Shown: positions 54,207-64,000 of the stretch, piece after piece
Layout: every line of letters begins with the position of its first letter
How positions within the stretch are numbered: the stretch's first letter is position 1
Source of the DNA: Pyronema omphalodes
Taxonomy: Eukaryota; Ascomycota; Pezizomycetes; Pezizales; Pyronemataceae
Length of the DNA: 64,000 nt
Assembly (NCBI GenBank): GCA_024516155.1
Contig: JAJJXM010000029.1
Coordinates: 310,001-374,000 of the forward strand
Direction of reading: 5' to 3'
The notes under the pieces: model-generated
What the model saw: only the letters and a program-made list of their open reading frames with translations
Told to the model about the DNA's origin: nothing
Database searches by the model: none
Program-made: the position numbers and the translations under genes

Positions 54207-57200
54207 CTACTCCTCCTCTACCCTCTTCTTCCCCTCGCACTTCCCACACCCTTTAACCTCTCCATCCTCCCCCGTCACACAGCCCCTACAATAGACACAC
54301 CCACACCTAAACACCACTACCCCCTCTCCTGTCTCAACCGCCTTTCCTTTCCTCGATGCACCATTTGTCTTCCTTACGCCAGCTCCAATTGCCGCGCCGT
54401 GCCCCCAAACCTTCTTCCCACACACCCCACACGCCTGTTGTCCTGGTCTCCACCCTCTACCCCTTCTCTTTCTTAACCCTTCTGCTTCTCCCCAGAGATC
54501 ACCGCCAACCATCCTCATCGCAAGACCAAGCATAAGTTCCTCATACCTATAAGCTTCGAAAACCCCACCTACAACATCCCTCAGATCCTGTAATGACGTA
54601 GTTGTCTCCTGAATCCTGCTCAAAAAGGCACGAAGAATAGTAAGGAAGCTAGAAGATCGATGAGAAATCGAAGAAAGAAGAGACGAGAAGATTGATTGTA
54701 GCAGCTGACGGATAGGTGGGGTTATAGGCATTGAGGAGATAGAGTTTAGGAGGTCTAGCCAGAGAGTTTCTTCCGGGGTAAGGGAGGTAGGGGTACTACT
54801 TCGCCGGCGAGGACGTCGTTGTTCGGTAGCTGCAGAAGAGACGGAGGTAGATTTTAGAAGGCGACTTTGACCGGCGCATAGCCAGATTCCAACGTTGACA
54901 TATTTCTGGAGTTCAGGGATTAGAGCATCGGCAGCAGTTTGAAATCTACTTGTTGAACTGCTGCCATCTCCAATATCAAGGCCTCTTTCACCCATTTCGG
55001 CCATTTCCTCCTGGCTAGGAAATTCCGGTAAACTGGGAGAAATTGGAGTCATGGCAGCAGCCTCCATAGCAGCCTTTGCAGCCGCTTCTAATGCTGCCGA
55101 ATACGCTATTGCTAGGGTTTGGAGATGTCCTAATAAGCGATCCATCGCATCTCGAATTTGTCCTTCCCGAGCTAATAACACCACCGCTGCATCCATAGCC
55201 CCGGATTCCTCCATTGCTGGTATCACCTCCGCGAGTCGTAAGTCGCCTGACTTCAAGGAGGAAACAAATTCGTTAACATGTCCCGGATCAAAGCGGCAGA
55301 TGAGTCGGATATAGCGTTCAATGAAGGGTTGTTTCTGTATCTCCGTAGCGTTGGAGTGCGCCGAGGAGCCAGCTTCAGGCTCCAGAAGTGTACGGAGGTA
55401 GGTGAACTGCCATTCCTGTTTATCTTCGATGGCGGAGAGCATGTGGCTGTGCAAGAGGGGACAGTAGCTGTTTATGATTCTCGCTGATCGCTCTGGGGAG
55501 ATGGAAATTATTTGAGATGCTGCGTCTTGGATTACTTGCTCGACATCAGTTCTCTGTTTTAGAGATAACGGAGACCGAGGGCGCAGGCATTCTGAGATGC
55601 AGTCGAATACAGCCTCGCGGGCTTCAGGGTCTTCTAGATATGCGCGGAGGAGCTTAGGATACTGTTTTTCTGCTCTGAAAATGGATTTCAGGACCCTGAA
55701 AAAACGTGCAGCAGTGAAGAGAGCTATTAATGCATCGATATCTGGGGGACGGTAAACTGTGAGTAGGTACTCCACGGAGAGTTGGCAGTCGTCTGCAATG
55801 TCTTCTCCGGGTGGGTTACAAAGGCCAACTAGTACCCGATGTAGCGCTGATCCTGAGAGTAGCACGAATTGAGGAAATTTTGGGAGATTGCGGGCAATAA
55901 ACATGTCTAAATAAACGGTGTCCTGTGGGGGGAAATCGGTAGGATTCATGACTTCGAGGAGGATACTGGTGATGTATTGTCGGTTTACTGACCGGCCAAA
56001 GACTTGGTCTTCAGATGGTTCGCGGTTGGAATTTCCCTTCGAGAGTAAGGCTTCGGTGGTACCATTCAAGAAGGGATCTTCGAAGGCTTCATTAAGTGCG
56101 GAGAGGAAGCTAGATGCGTCGAATTGTAGGATGAGACGAAGATAGGGGAAGGAGGGTTCAGGTTCTTGTCCAAGTTTTGTTAAGAAGGGGTTGGCACCCT
56201 TTGGCCAGGCGATGGTTTGTCCTAGAAAGAGGAAATAGTAAATCTGAGCTTTTGCACTTGAAGATTCTGGTTCGGTGAGGTCTTCTCCGGTGGGGTAGAC
56301 ACGACCAGTTAGGGTGTAAGAAAGGTAGGGGAAGATTTTGAGAGCGTTTGTAGCATCTAGGTTGTCATTTTCTGTAGAGTTGGACATTAGTGGTAGGAGT
56401 AAGGTTAAGAGGTCTATCATAGGCGTAACGTAATCCCCTAAAGCACGGTTCCAAACATAAATCATAGCATCGTAAAGGGCGTGCTGTTTACACAGCGTGG
56501 TGACTTGGTCGATGTCCAATGTCGTGGTGTCCATATGACAGATCATTTCCTCCAGTCGTGACTCCAGTTCACGGGAAGTGTAGTGTAGAATCAATGCCTT
56601 TACTACGACAGGGGGTATGAATGAGATTAATCTGTCCAGAATATGAGGCTCCAGAGTCTCCAAAAAGATCCCCTGAGCTTCACCCTGCTCAAAGTATTCA
56701 AAGACCTCGTCGAAAAGAAAATCTGTGCGGTTTGTTGCTACGCATGCGTCGAAACATGCTACTGCTAATTCTTGTAGCTGTTCTTTCCCCAATGCTTCTC
56801 TTCTTGTTGAGTTTTGGTTTTTGCCAAATGCATAACGAAGAGATGCAGACATCATCTCTAGCAGCTTCTCTTCAACCATTGGATGCCGTATCACTGGATC
56901 CTCGGGAAGCCCAATTGTTAATTTGTTGTCTTTGCCGATGTAATAGGTGGTGGCTAGAGTTATAGCGCCGATGAAGTCACCAACTTCTAGCATGGCAAAT
57001 AGGCGGTCGGCCCAGTTTGAGAGGGTGCCAACGGAGACTTCGTGTTGACACTAATTCTAGTAAGTTTATGGACTTTGTAAGGAATGATACAACTTACCAG
57101 AAGAAAGATTCGTCCTTTATAGGTTCGGAAACTGTTGAAGAACGCATCTGCAATCCTAGGATGATGAGACCCTTCTTCATCCACCCTATTAACCAAATCC

Positions 57201-59354
57201 TTCAGCTGGGTGCCAAACACATCCAAATGCAAAATCCTCTTCGGCATTAAATCAAAAGTTTCCGCAACCCTTAATGCGGTATCTTCCAGAATAATCAATC
57301 TCCTCGTAACCGTCAAAATCCCAATAATCTGTCCCTTTGTCAGTCCTAAATCATGTGATATCACCCGCTTGCCAAAATCCAATAAGGTCTGGCATAATTC
57401 AAGGGCACAAACCTGTCTGCTAAACCACTGTACTGCAACAATCGCCTCATCACACCTATACCTTGACTTGACGTGAAACTCGAGTGAAGGGGGTCTATTC
57501 GGATCCTCCGGTCCCTCCCCCTCCACCACCGTCAGTTCCAAAAGCGTGAGTACAGTACTCCAAGCATAAGCCAACCTCGCCTTTGAAGAAACGGGTTTAC
57601 TCTCAGGATTTGCCGTCTTCAACTTTACCGCTGGGTACCACGCCAAACATCCACTTAGATCTGCTTCTCCCGCGACTTCCTTCGGCCTAATTGCTTTATG
57701 TTGCGTCTGTGCCACCGGTGTTGTAGAAACAATAACCAATAAATAAGGCGTTATCATCGCTACTAATCCCATGGTATCGGTTTTCTCTGGACTATTCCCT
57801 AGTGGTAGCACACTCATACCCAGCACTGTACTCGGCTTTCTCGGCCTCTCGAGAGAATCCAAAGCTAATGGATACCGCCCCAATATTCTCGCCGTCTTAA
57901 CCGTTCTACCAACTGCCCCCAACCCTCTCGTCGCCAGATGCGAAAACGCCATTCCTTTCTCATCACTCGATACCAGTGCTGTATGCCTCGTCCCCAGAAA
58001 CCCTAGATGCAACACCGCCGTCCCCTCCACATGTCCATCTTCTCGGCGATTCTCCATCTGGTATTTCATCAAAGGTGGAATCTTAAGAAAAGGCTTAGAA
58101 GGCTTTGATATCTCCCAAGTGAAGATATGACCACTGGCATGTCCTCCCGCGATCGTCGTGTGATCGGCTGATACAGCAAGTGCTGTGATCGGCCCACATT
58201 CCACCGCCTGAGTTCCCGGGCCAATGATGAACTGTAAGGTTTGCGGGTATTTGAAAATGAGAATTATTCCCTTACTTGTACCAAAAGCGATGGTGGCGGA
58301 GGCACAGACGCAAGTAGGGGTTCCGAAAGAGCGCTTCCCTGCCTCTGAGAAGAGTTGCGAGGTTATAGTCTTCAGCTTGGTCCAGCGGATTACATCCCAG
58401 GGTGCGCTCTTGTCTTCAAGGGCTTCTAAAGGAGCATCTTCTGGCTTGACAGAGCCTTGGGAGGAGGTACGAGAATGGAAGTGGAGTACAGAGGGGGATT
58501 GGGCGCGAGGTGAAGCGGGAGATAGGCGCGATGAAAAGCGGCGGTCGAAGGGGCGGAGACTTGGAGAGGGTGAGAATCGAGTTCCGAAGGCACTACCGGC
58601 GGCAGAGGAGGTGACGGAACCCTATTTGATACCACATTAGTTCAGACTCTCAATAGCTATATACCTTGAATAGCCCGGAAACGCATGGTCCAAGGGAGAT
58701 ACATACACGTAAACTAGGAGTATCATCAGGTGTAGAATAAGATCCCACCGAGCTTGGTGGCCGGTCAGGAGTAGCATCTGGAGCTTCGATGGAAGCTGCG
58801 GGCTGGAATTTCTTGAAGGTTGGACCTAGAGTACTAATCCCGGATTTGTCTTCAGATTCTTGTTCGTTGCGAGCTTCTTGTAGATATGAGAGAAGGTGGC
58901 TGGAGTTGTTTTCTAATGGTTCTTCGGGAACTTTGGCTGCTTCGACTTCTGCGGGTTGTTCGGTTCCTATGGTTTCAGTGATTGTTTCCTCATCAGGTTG
59001 TTCGGCTCCTGTGGTTTCCGTAATTGCTTCCCCATTAGGTTGTTCGGTTCCTAAGGTTTCCGGAACTGCCTCCTCTGTAGGCTGTTCGATTTCTATGCTT
59101 TCTGTAACTGCTTCCCCAGCAGGATTTTCAGTGAGCTCTCCATTTGTTTCCACAGCTACCTCCTCAGCCGCCTCATCCCCGCCCCCCTCACCCCCACTTC
59201 CGGCCTCCTCCGTGGGTTCCTCAGTGGCATCGACTGGACTGGAGCTATCGCCGTTGACTTTCGCATCTTCTGTAGGTTCTGTAACTTCTGTGGTATCATT
59301 AGGTTCGGGCATTGGGGCTACGGCAGCCCCATTTTCATCCGGCGTTGAGCTCAT
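54207..59354 (-). CDS. VPS8: CORVET tethering complex subunit Vps8
   Basis: Leftward, exons 58707-59354, 57098-58621 and 54207-57050, giving 1671 residues. The first about 210 residues are a disordered acidic extension with four imperfect 16-residue repeats around TEQPxxEA(I/V)TET. A WD40-like beta-propeller follows (about 215-700, for example VECGPITALAVSADHTTIAGG and GHIFTWEISKPSKPF), leading to the family block CQHEVSVGTLSNWADRLFAM then LEVGDFIGAITLATTYYIG. A long alpha-solenoid runs to about 1530, and a Cys-rich zinc-binding C-terminus follows (CGVCGKKVWGHG, then FRCGCVYCRGC and GCGKCEGKK), resembling a degenerate RING. Vps8 is the Vps21/Rab5-binding subunit of CORVET, which tethers early endosomes on the way to the vacuole. 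The middle intron was set by frame: only the acceptor ending gaattag joins exon 2 to CQHE. Confident in identity; N-terminal start less certain. Confidence 0.9.
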
Positions 59355-59781
59355 CGATGGGAAGAGGAGCTAGTGAGCATCTCTCTCTTGAAGCTTCGTA
59401 GGTGTCGTAGCCGATCCGGGAGTTGAATTTCAAAGTTCCGTAACTCCAGAAGCCTGAATAAAGATTGCTTTGACTGATCGAAGCTTTGGGAAGCTGTGGA
59501 AGCTGGGAAATGGTGAAGCTGGAATCGCCGGCGGAGATCCTAACGTTCGGTGATGTCCACAGGCTACACAGGCGTCGTCAACGACGGCATGCAACTGCCT
59601 GTTTAGCGCCAAGCGTGGTTTACAGCTCTTTCTGACGACGCGACGCAACTTTGACTTCAACTGTACAACCACTTCTACTTGCACGCACGAACAGAAGACG
59701 CGAAAAACAAAAAATTAAACGACACGAACAAACGAACGAACGAAAAACGAATTACAGAAAGCACCCGTTAATCCCGTAACT
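59355..59781. promoter_or_regulatory. Divergent promoter of VPS8 and the GPALPP protein gene
   Basis: 427 bp between two start codons pointing away from each other, so both promoters must fit here. The right end carries (gaac)n-like and aaaaac repeats (59700-59750). No further gene seen. Confidence 0.65.
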
Positions 59782-60829
59782 ATGAGTCGCCGCATCGCCG
59801 GTCCCATGATGCCTGAGCACCTTCTCGCAAAACGCAAACGAGAAGAGGAAGAAGAGGAATTGTCAGCAGCAGTAGCAGCCAAAGCTCCCGCCACAGAAGA
59901 GAAGAAAACCCGGATATCAGGTCCCGCACCACCTCCAGCACCATTAGACGAGCGACCACCCGGCAGTCCTCCTCGAGCATCTGTAGACAGCGACGATGAC
60001 GCCGACACCAGTTCCGACGACGATGATTTCGGTCCTGCACCACCGAAGCCCAACAAGTCTGAGGTACATAAAGCCACTCTATATTTTTCACCTGCCCTTC
60101 TTCGTCCTATCTTGCCCCTCAATCATTACTCGACCGTCTCCTACATGAGATCTCAACTAACCTCCCACCCAGGCCGAAGAAGAAGCCGCCGCGCAAGCCC
60201 GTCTAGCAAGATTCGCCGCCACCACCGCCCCCACCTCCTCTGCCACTGACTCCAAACCAAAACGCGACGAATGGATGATAGTCCCCCCCAAATCCGAAGA
60301 CTGGGCCTCAAAAGTTGATCCCACCAAGATCAAGAACCGGAAATTCCAAACGGGCAAAGGAGCAAAAGCACCTCAACGTGGTGGAGGAGAGAATACGTTA
60401 TGGACTGAGACACCGGAGCAGAAGAGACAAAGACTTGAGGATGAGGTTATGGGAAGGAAGGGATTGGCTACGCAAGGGCAGGAGACTGGTAGTACTAATA
60501 TTAGAGAAGAGAAGGAAAAACAGGAAACGGCGAGGAGGATTAGGGAGTATAATGTAAGTGACTCTATACTTGGCGACTTGATAGGCTGGATATGGAATTC
60601 TGAAAGTAAGGAAAAATGCTAATACAAAAAATAGGATAAAAACCGAAGCAAATCTCTATACGAAGAACACAAATCCCGAGCTCGCATCGAGGAAGATGAT
60701 CCCAGTAAACGCGCTTTCGATAGGGAAAAGGATATCGGGGGAAGAAAGATTAATCATTCTCAGAAGAAAGAAATGCTTAACCGTGCGGCGGATTTTGGAT
60801 CAAGATTTTCGTCGGGGAATTTTTTGTAA
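59782..60829 (+). CDS. GPALPP-motif / DUF3752 protein
   Basis: Three exons, 59782-60063, 60173-60553 and 60635-60829, give 285 residues. The N-terminus has Gly-Pro motifs (RRIAGPMMPEHLL, ISGPAPPPAPLD, FGPAPPKPN) separated by acidic runs (EEEEEEL, SDDDADTSSDDDD), as in human GPALPP1. The middle has DEWMIVPPKSEDWASKVDPT. The C-terminal DUF3752 core reads SLYEEHKS, KRAFDREKDIGG and INHSQKKEMLNRAADFGSRF. Members of this family are poorly characterised; composition suggests a nuclear protein. The intron donors are GTACAT and GTAAGT, with acceptors CCCAG and AATAG. Confident in the family, not in its role. Confidence 0.88.
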
Positions 60830-61164
60830 ATGTACAGTTTTGGGCTTTTTTGCTTCTATCGATAGAACGGGCATATCAACGGATGTTAACGATATTAATT
60901 GTTTATTGTCTACTGAACATATCGATGGTTATCCCTTCGTTATTTATTATTTACCGTAGTCAGCGGGTTAAGCCCTAGACTTCCTGTTAAGCCCTTAATC
61001 TATCGTTAACTTTCGACTGAACTATGACTGTGACACGGGTGATGTAGTATGTAGTATGTATCCTCCATTTCTTGTATCGATTGAAAAGCTTGGATTTCTG
61101 CTTAGATTTCTGCTTATCAGAATTGATATTAGAGATTACTTGGATATAAGATAGCCCACTCAAG

Positions 61165-61310
61165 ACTCCAACCCTCCAACCCTCCAACCCTCCAACCCTC
61201 CAACCCTCCAACCCTCCAACCCTCCAACCCTCCAACCCTCCAACCCTCCAACCCTCCAACCCTCCAACCCTCCAACCCTCCAACCCTCCAGCCCTCCAGC
61301 TCTCCATCCC
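61165..61310. repeat. 8-bp minisatellite (CTCCAACC)n
   Basis: About 15 perfect copies of the 8-mer ctccaacc, fading into agccctccagc variants at the right end. On the opposite strand it gives an open frame of Gly-Trp-Arg-Val-Gly-Gly-Leu-Glu repeats, which is an artefact. Confidence 0.93.
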
Positions 61311-61695
61311 TCCAGCCCTAATCAAGCTCAAATCCTCCAGTCTTCAGTCCTAACCAAAATCACATCCCCCCAACAAGTTAAGCACAGTACAGTACAAACA
61401 AAAAAAGGCTTAGAATGGTATAAATGGTATAAATGGAATTATCATAAACTTGGTTATCTTAAAATATTCAAATGTTAAATGCACCAGAATATATACAGAA
61501 GCATCAGAAATATATACAAGCATCAGAGAATATATAAAAACACCAGAAAACTAAAAACTACATTATCATAACCTACCGTCATCAATAAATTGTGTTTCGA
61601 TCTATCATATATGTACTTACACTTATTACCCATCGGATTGGGTAAAGTAGATCTCAGTAGACCCCAGTAGTACCCACAAACACCCCCTCCCATCA

Positions 61696-61717
61696 CCCCC
61701 CCCCCCCCCCCCCCCCC
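61696..61717. repeat. 22-nt C run
   Basis: A single C homopolymer of about 22 nt within C-rich sequence; length likely unstable or uncertain. Confidence 0.85.
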
Positions 61718-63239
61718 TCCTCCTCCTTATCCTACATACCCCACATAAGCAAATCTCAATAGCAAAATTTCCAAAACACATAACCCCAAAATCTAAGCCA
61801 TAACCATCCGACCATTAATCTAAATACATTCTAATCTCCAAGCTCCAAGCTCCGGCTCCAGCTCCAAGCCCCGGCTCCGGCTCCGGCTCCAGTCCGACCA
61901 TATGGATAGATGGTATTCTTTATAGTATCTAATATCAAACCCCCATTGAAGTAGCTAGTAAACCTCTACAGTCGATATTTCTCTGGGTATAGTGGTATAG
62001 TGGTATGATGGTATGGTAGTATGGTAGTATGGTATGGTAGTATAAACCCAACCTATCCCATCTCTATCCATAATCCCTACGTGGTTCCCTTCAGTTCAAT
62101 CTACTAATTCTTCTCTCTACCAATTCCAAAAGGTAATCCGTCACCATACCAACCCTTCAAACACTCCAATCCCCAAAAATCCCTTACACCAACGGTAGTA
62201 AGTGGCACAAATAAATGCATACATATATCACTGTAATCCACCACGATATTCCCTTCCAGCATACATATATTAGGGCAAAATAATCATCCAACAGTAACTT
62301 AAATTTCCCATTCCTTCGCACGTCCGTTTAACACGCTTAACCTAGTCCCAGCGTGCATGCAAGCGTGGATGCAAGGTGCAACGTGCGTTAGCTCACGAGT
62401 GATGACTTATGACTAAATCTTGAAGGCAACGGACCCCTTTCATAAAGCTACATAGCAACCGCAACCGCAACTGCAACACACCTGGAATTGCTTTCTCTAC
62501 ATACAAATACCCCCATCCTATCCTCTCTCTACCCCGTCTTATATAGATCCAGCAAAAAATCGCAGCGAGTCGCAAACAAAAAAAAAATGACAGATGAAGA
62601 AGAACAAGTAAAAATAAGTAGATCCCTAGAAATGCCGATGATGAAAATATGGTAAAATGAAACCCCCTAGCAAAAAAAAAAAACGAAATGAAATGACGCC
62701 GAGCCTACAACCCCCCTCCCCCCCCACACCACCATCACACACCCCTCCCGCTACTACACCGCCACAAATCTTTAATGAAAATCCCCAGTTCCAGCTTCCG
62801 TAATAGCTGTCTAGCTGAGCCCCTCATGAAATTTAGTGACGTGGTGACGCGCACGCCGAAGCGATGCCGCGCACGATGAAAAATGAGAAACAAAAAAAAC
62901 CGCGAAATGTAAAAGAAAAAGCGCAAACACAGATAAAAATACATAGATAGCGAACAGTAAAAAATCAAAATGCCACGTGAAAAGTTAAAAAATGTGAAAC
63001 CTTCTCTCCTGTGGACGAGGCACAACTAAGCTTGGCTTCGCTCAACTGAAATTCCTTCCGTTTCATTCCTCGCGCAATAGCGCAATGGCGCAATTAATTG
63101 CCCAGTCCAACCTCAAGTCGCTGAAGAATAGAATAGTGAAGAATAGTACAAGCCATACAAGCCAGTTGTAATCCCAATTCCCACGGACCTGCAAAGAAAT
63201 TCGTAGAACACCGTCGGTTATTACTATGCGATAGTTGTT

Positions 63240-64000
63240 TTACCGATAGTTTGGTGGTGCTCCGTTATACGGCGCATTAGGGTTTCCTCCTACACTTCCA
63301 CTGCTAGGACCGTCATTTCCATTGATTGGGATATCTACGAAATGTCCCTTGCTGTGCTGCTGCATCGGCGTTTGTCCAGCAGGTATATAAGCCCCCGGTG
63401 GCGGCACGGGGTATCCAGCAGGAGGAACGTATCCCGCAGGTGGGCCATAGTATGCGGGAGGCTGTGGAGAATTTGGGTTGTAGACGGGTGGTGGTATGTG
63501 CTGCATATCGTAGGATTGTTGGCCGTAGAAACTGAAGTTATTTTCCGGGGCATTCGGATTGCGCGCGGAGGGACGGACGAGCCACTGGAGAGAAATGATG
63601 TTAGCATTTGAAGTTCATGAAACATGAAACATAATCTCCAAGTCTTGGAGTTGAAATCATAATGTGTAACAGAATTCGGGTTCCTGAGTCGCAATACATG
63701 CTACTTTCCGAGGTTGCAGGCAAATTGAGTTTCATCTAGCTCTTGTCCTTATTTCCCCCGAACTCTGCTTCATTGCACTGTAACACCACTGGGCGTACAC
63801 TGTACAACTCCACCACCAAATAACACCACAAAGTACCATCCCCCACCAAACCAATACCAATCGTAAAATATCAGGCAATAGAAGACTTCTTATACATACC
63901 CTATGATAAGCCAATACCGGCAGTCCCTTTTCCAGTCTCCTTTTCGCATGAAACCAGCTCCCAAAAATGATCAGGAACCCAAGTAACAATATCGAAAATA
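63240..64000 (-). CDS. RCR-domain membrane protein (chitin deposition/Congo red resistance type), C-terminal part
   Basis: Leftward and incomplete: the 5' part lies beyond base 64000. Exons 63900->64000 and 63240-63584 are joined by a 315-nt intron with a GTATGT donor and a CTCCAG acceptor. The visible 148 residues start inside a membrane helix (ILLLGFLIIFGSW), followed by the basic juxtamembrane block FHAKRRLEKGLPVLAYHRWL. A Pro/Tyr-rich cytosolic tail follows (NNFSFYGQQSYDMQHIPPPV, PPAYYGPPAGYVPPAGYPVP). The helix plus AKRR...GLPxLxYHRWLV is the signature of the RCR family, whose yeast members (Rcr1/Rcr2) affect chitin deposition and sorting of plasma-membrane proteins. The PPxY-like elements in the tail (PPAYY, PPVY) would be docking sites for the Nedd4-type ligase Rsp5. 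Fairly confident in the family. Confidence 0.8.

Larger units (their letters stand above)
60830..63239. other. Repeat-rich intergenic region
   Basis: Contains the minisatellite at 61165-61310, a C run, GGTATGGTAGTATGG-type repeats (about 61985-62045), gctccggctcca repeats (61840-61892) and A-rich stretches. The 3' end of the RCR gene is at 63240. No open frame or RNA gene could be supported. Confidence 0.6.

Noticed and set aside
60987..61331. Reverse frame with GWRVGGLE repeats (114 residues)
   Set aside because: It is the translation of the 8-bp CTCCAACC minisatellite plus flanks, with no homology or gene structure.
1..64000. tRNA genes and CRISPR arrays
   Set aside because: No tRNA-like A/B box pairs with acceptor stem were noticed by eye, and the repeat arrays here lack the unique spacers of CRISPR. 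A dedicated scan (tRNAscan-SE) could still find a tRNA that I missed.

Overview
The window reads as nuclear DNA of a filamentous ascomycete (Pezizomycotina). Genes are split by short spliceosomal introns (mostly 47-80 nt; GT donors, CTAAC/CTGAC-like branch sites, AG acceptors). The recognisable proteins are fungal-type: a Prs5-type PRPP synthetase, an RCR-domain membrane protein, Get5, GDP-mannose pyrophosphorylase and Vps8. A Leotiomycetes-like species is my guess from overall style only. Intergenic DNA is rich in homopolymer runs (G, C or T tracts of about 20-30 nt) and micro/minisatellites.

Left edge to 4.65 kb: a leftward RING-finger-type membrane protein, cut off just before its expected RING domain, and a rightward four-exon cyclophilin H gene. 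From about 4.87 to 18.19 kb there is no intact host gene. This is a head-to-tail array of about 3-kb repeat units: four full units, one truncated unit and a tail fragment. Three units carry a non-autonomous hAT-type transposon that keeps only the C-terminal dimerisation part of the transposase. From 18.2 to 21.4 kb I see no gene.

21.4-40.3 kb is mostly housekeeping, with one unusual gene. At 21446-22904 lies a six-exon gene for a secreted precursor with repeated, KR-bounded peptide modules; it is the best candidate for something undescribed. It is followed by UMP1 (proteasome assembly), PRS5 (PRPP synthesis, leftward), RRF1 (mitochondrial ribosome recycling, leftward), a conserved-looking nuclear-type protein of unknown function, a small two-exon hypothetical gene, GET5 (tail-anchored protein insertion), MPG1 (GDP-mannose synthesis, leftward) and VMA1 (vacuolar ATPase catalytic subunit, seven exons, no intein).

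40.3-46.5 kb is gene-free and packed with simple repeats, including about 69 copies of a hexamer. 46.5-53.8 kb holds three tandem paralogous SAM-dependent (TAM/LaeA-like) methyltransferase genes with identical internal exon lengths, plus a decayed fourth copy between genes 2 and 3. The right end carries VPS8 (CORVET tethering subunit, leftward), divergent from a GPALPP/DUF3752 protein, then repeat-rich DNA and the C-terminal part of a leftward RCR-domain (chitin/Congo red resistance) membrane protein that runs off the window.

Most intact genes are independent housekeeping genes rather than a cluster. Functional links are loose: UMP1 with proteasome assembly, VMA1 and VPS8 with vacuole/endosome function, MPG1 and RCR with the cell wall. 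The two blocks evolving by tandem duplication are the 13-kb repeat array and the methyltransferase array.
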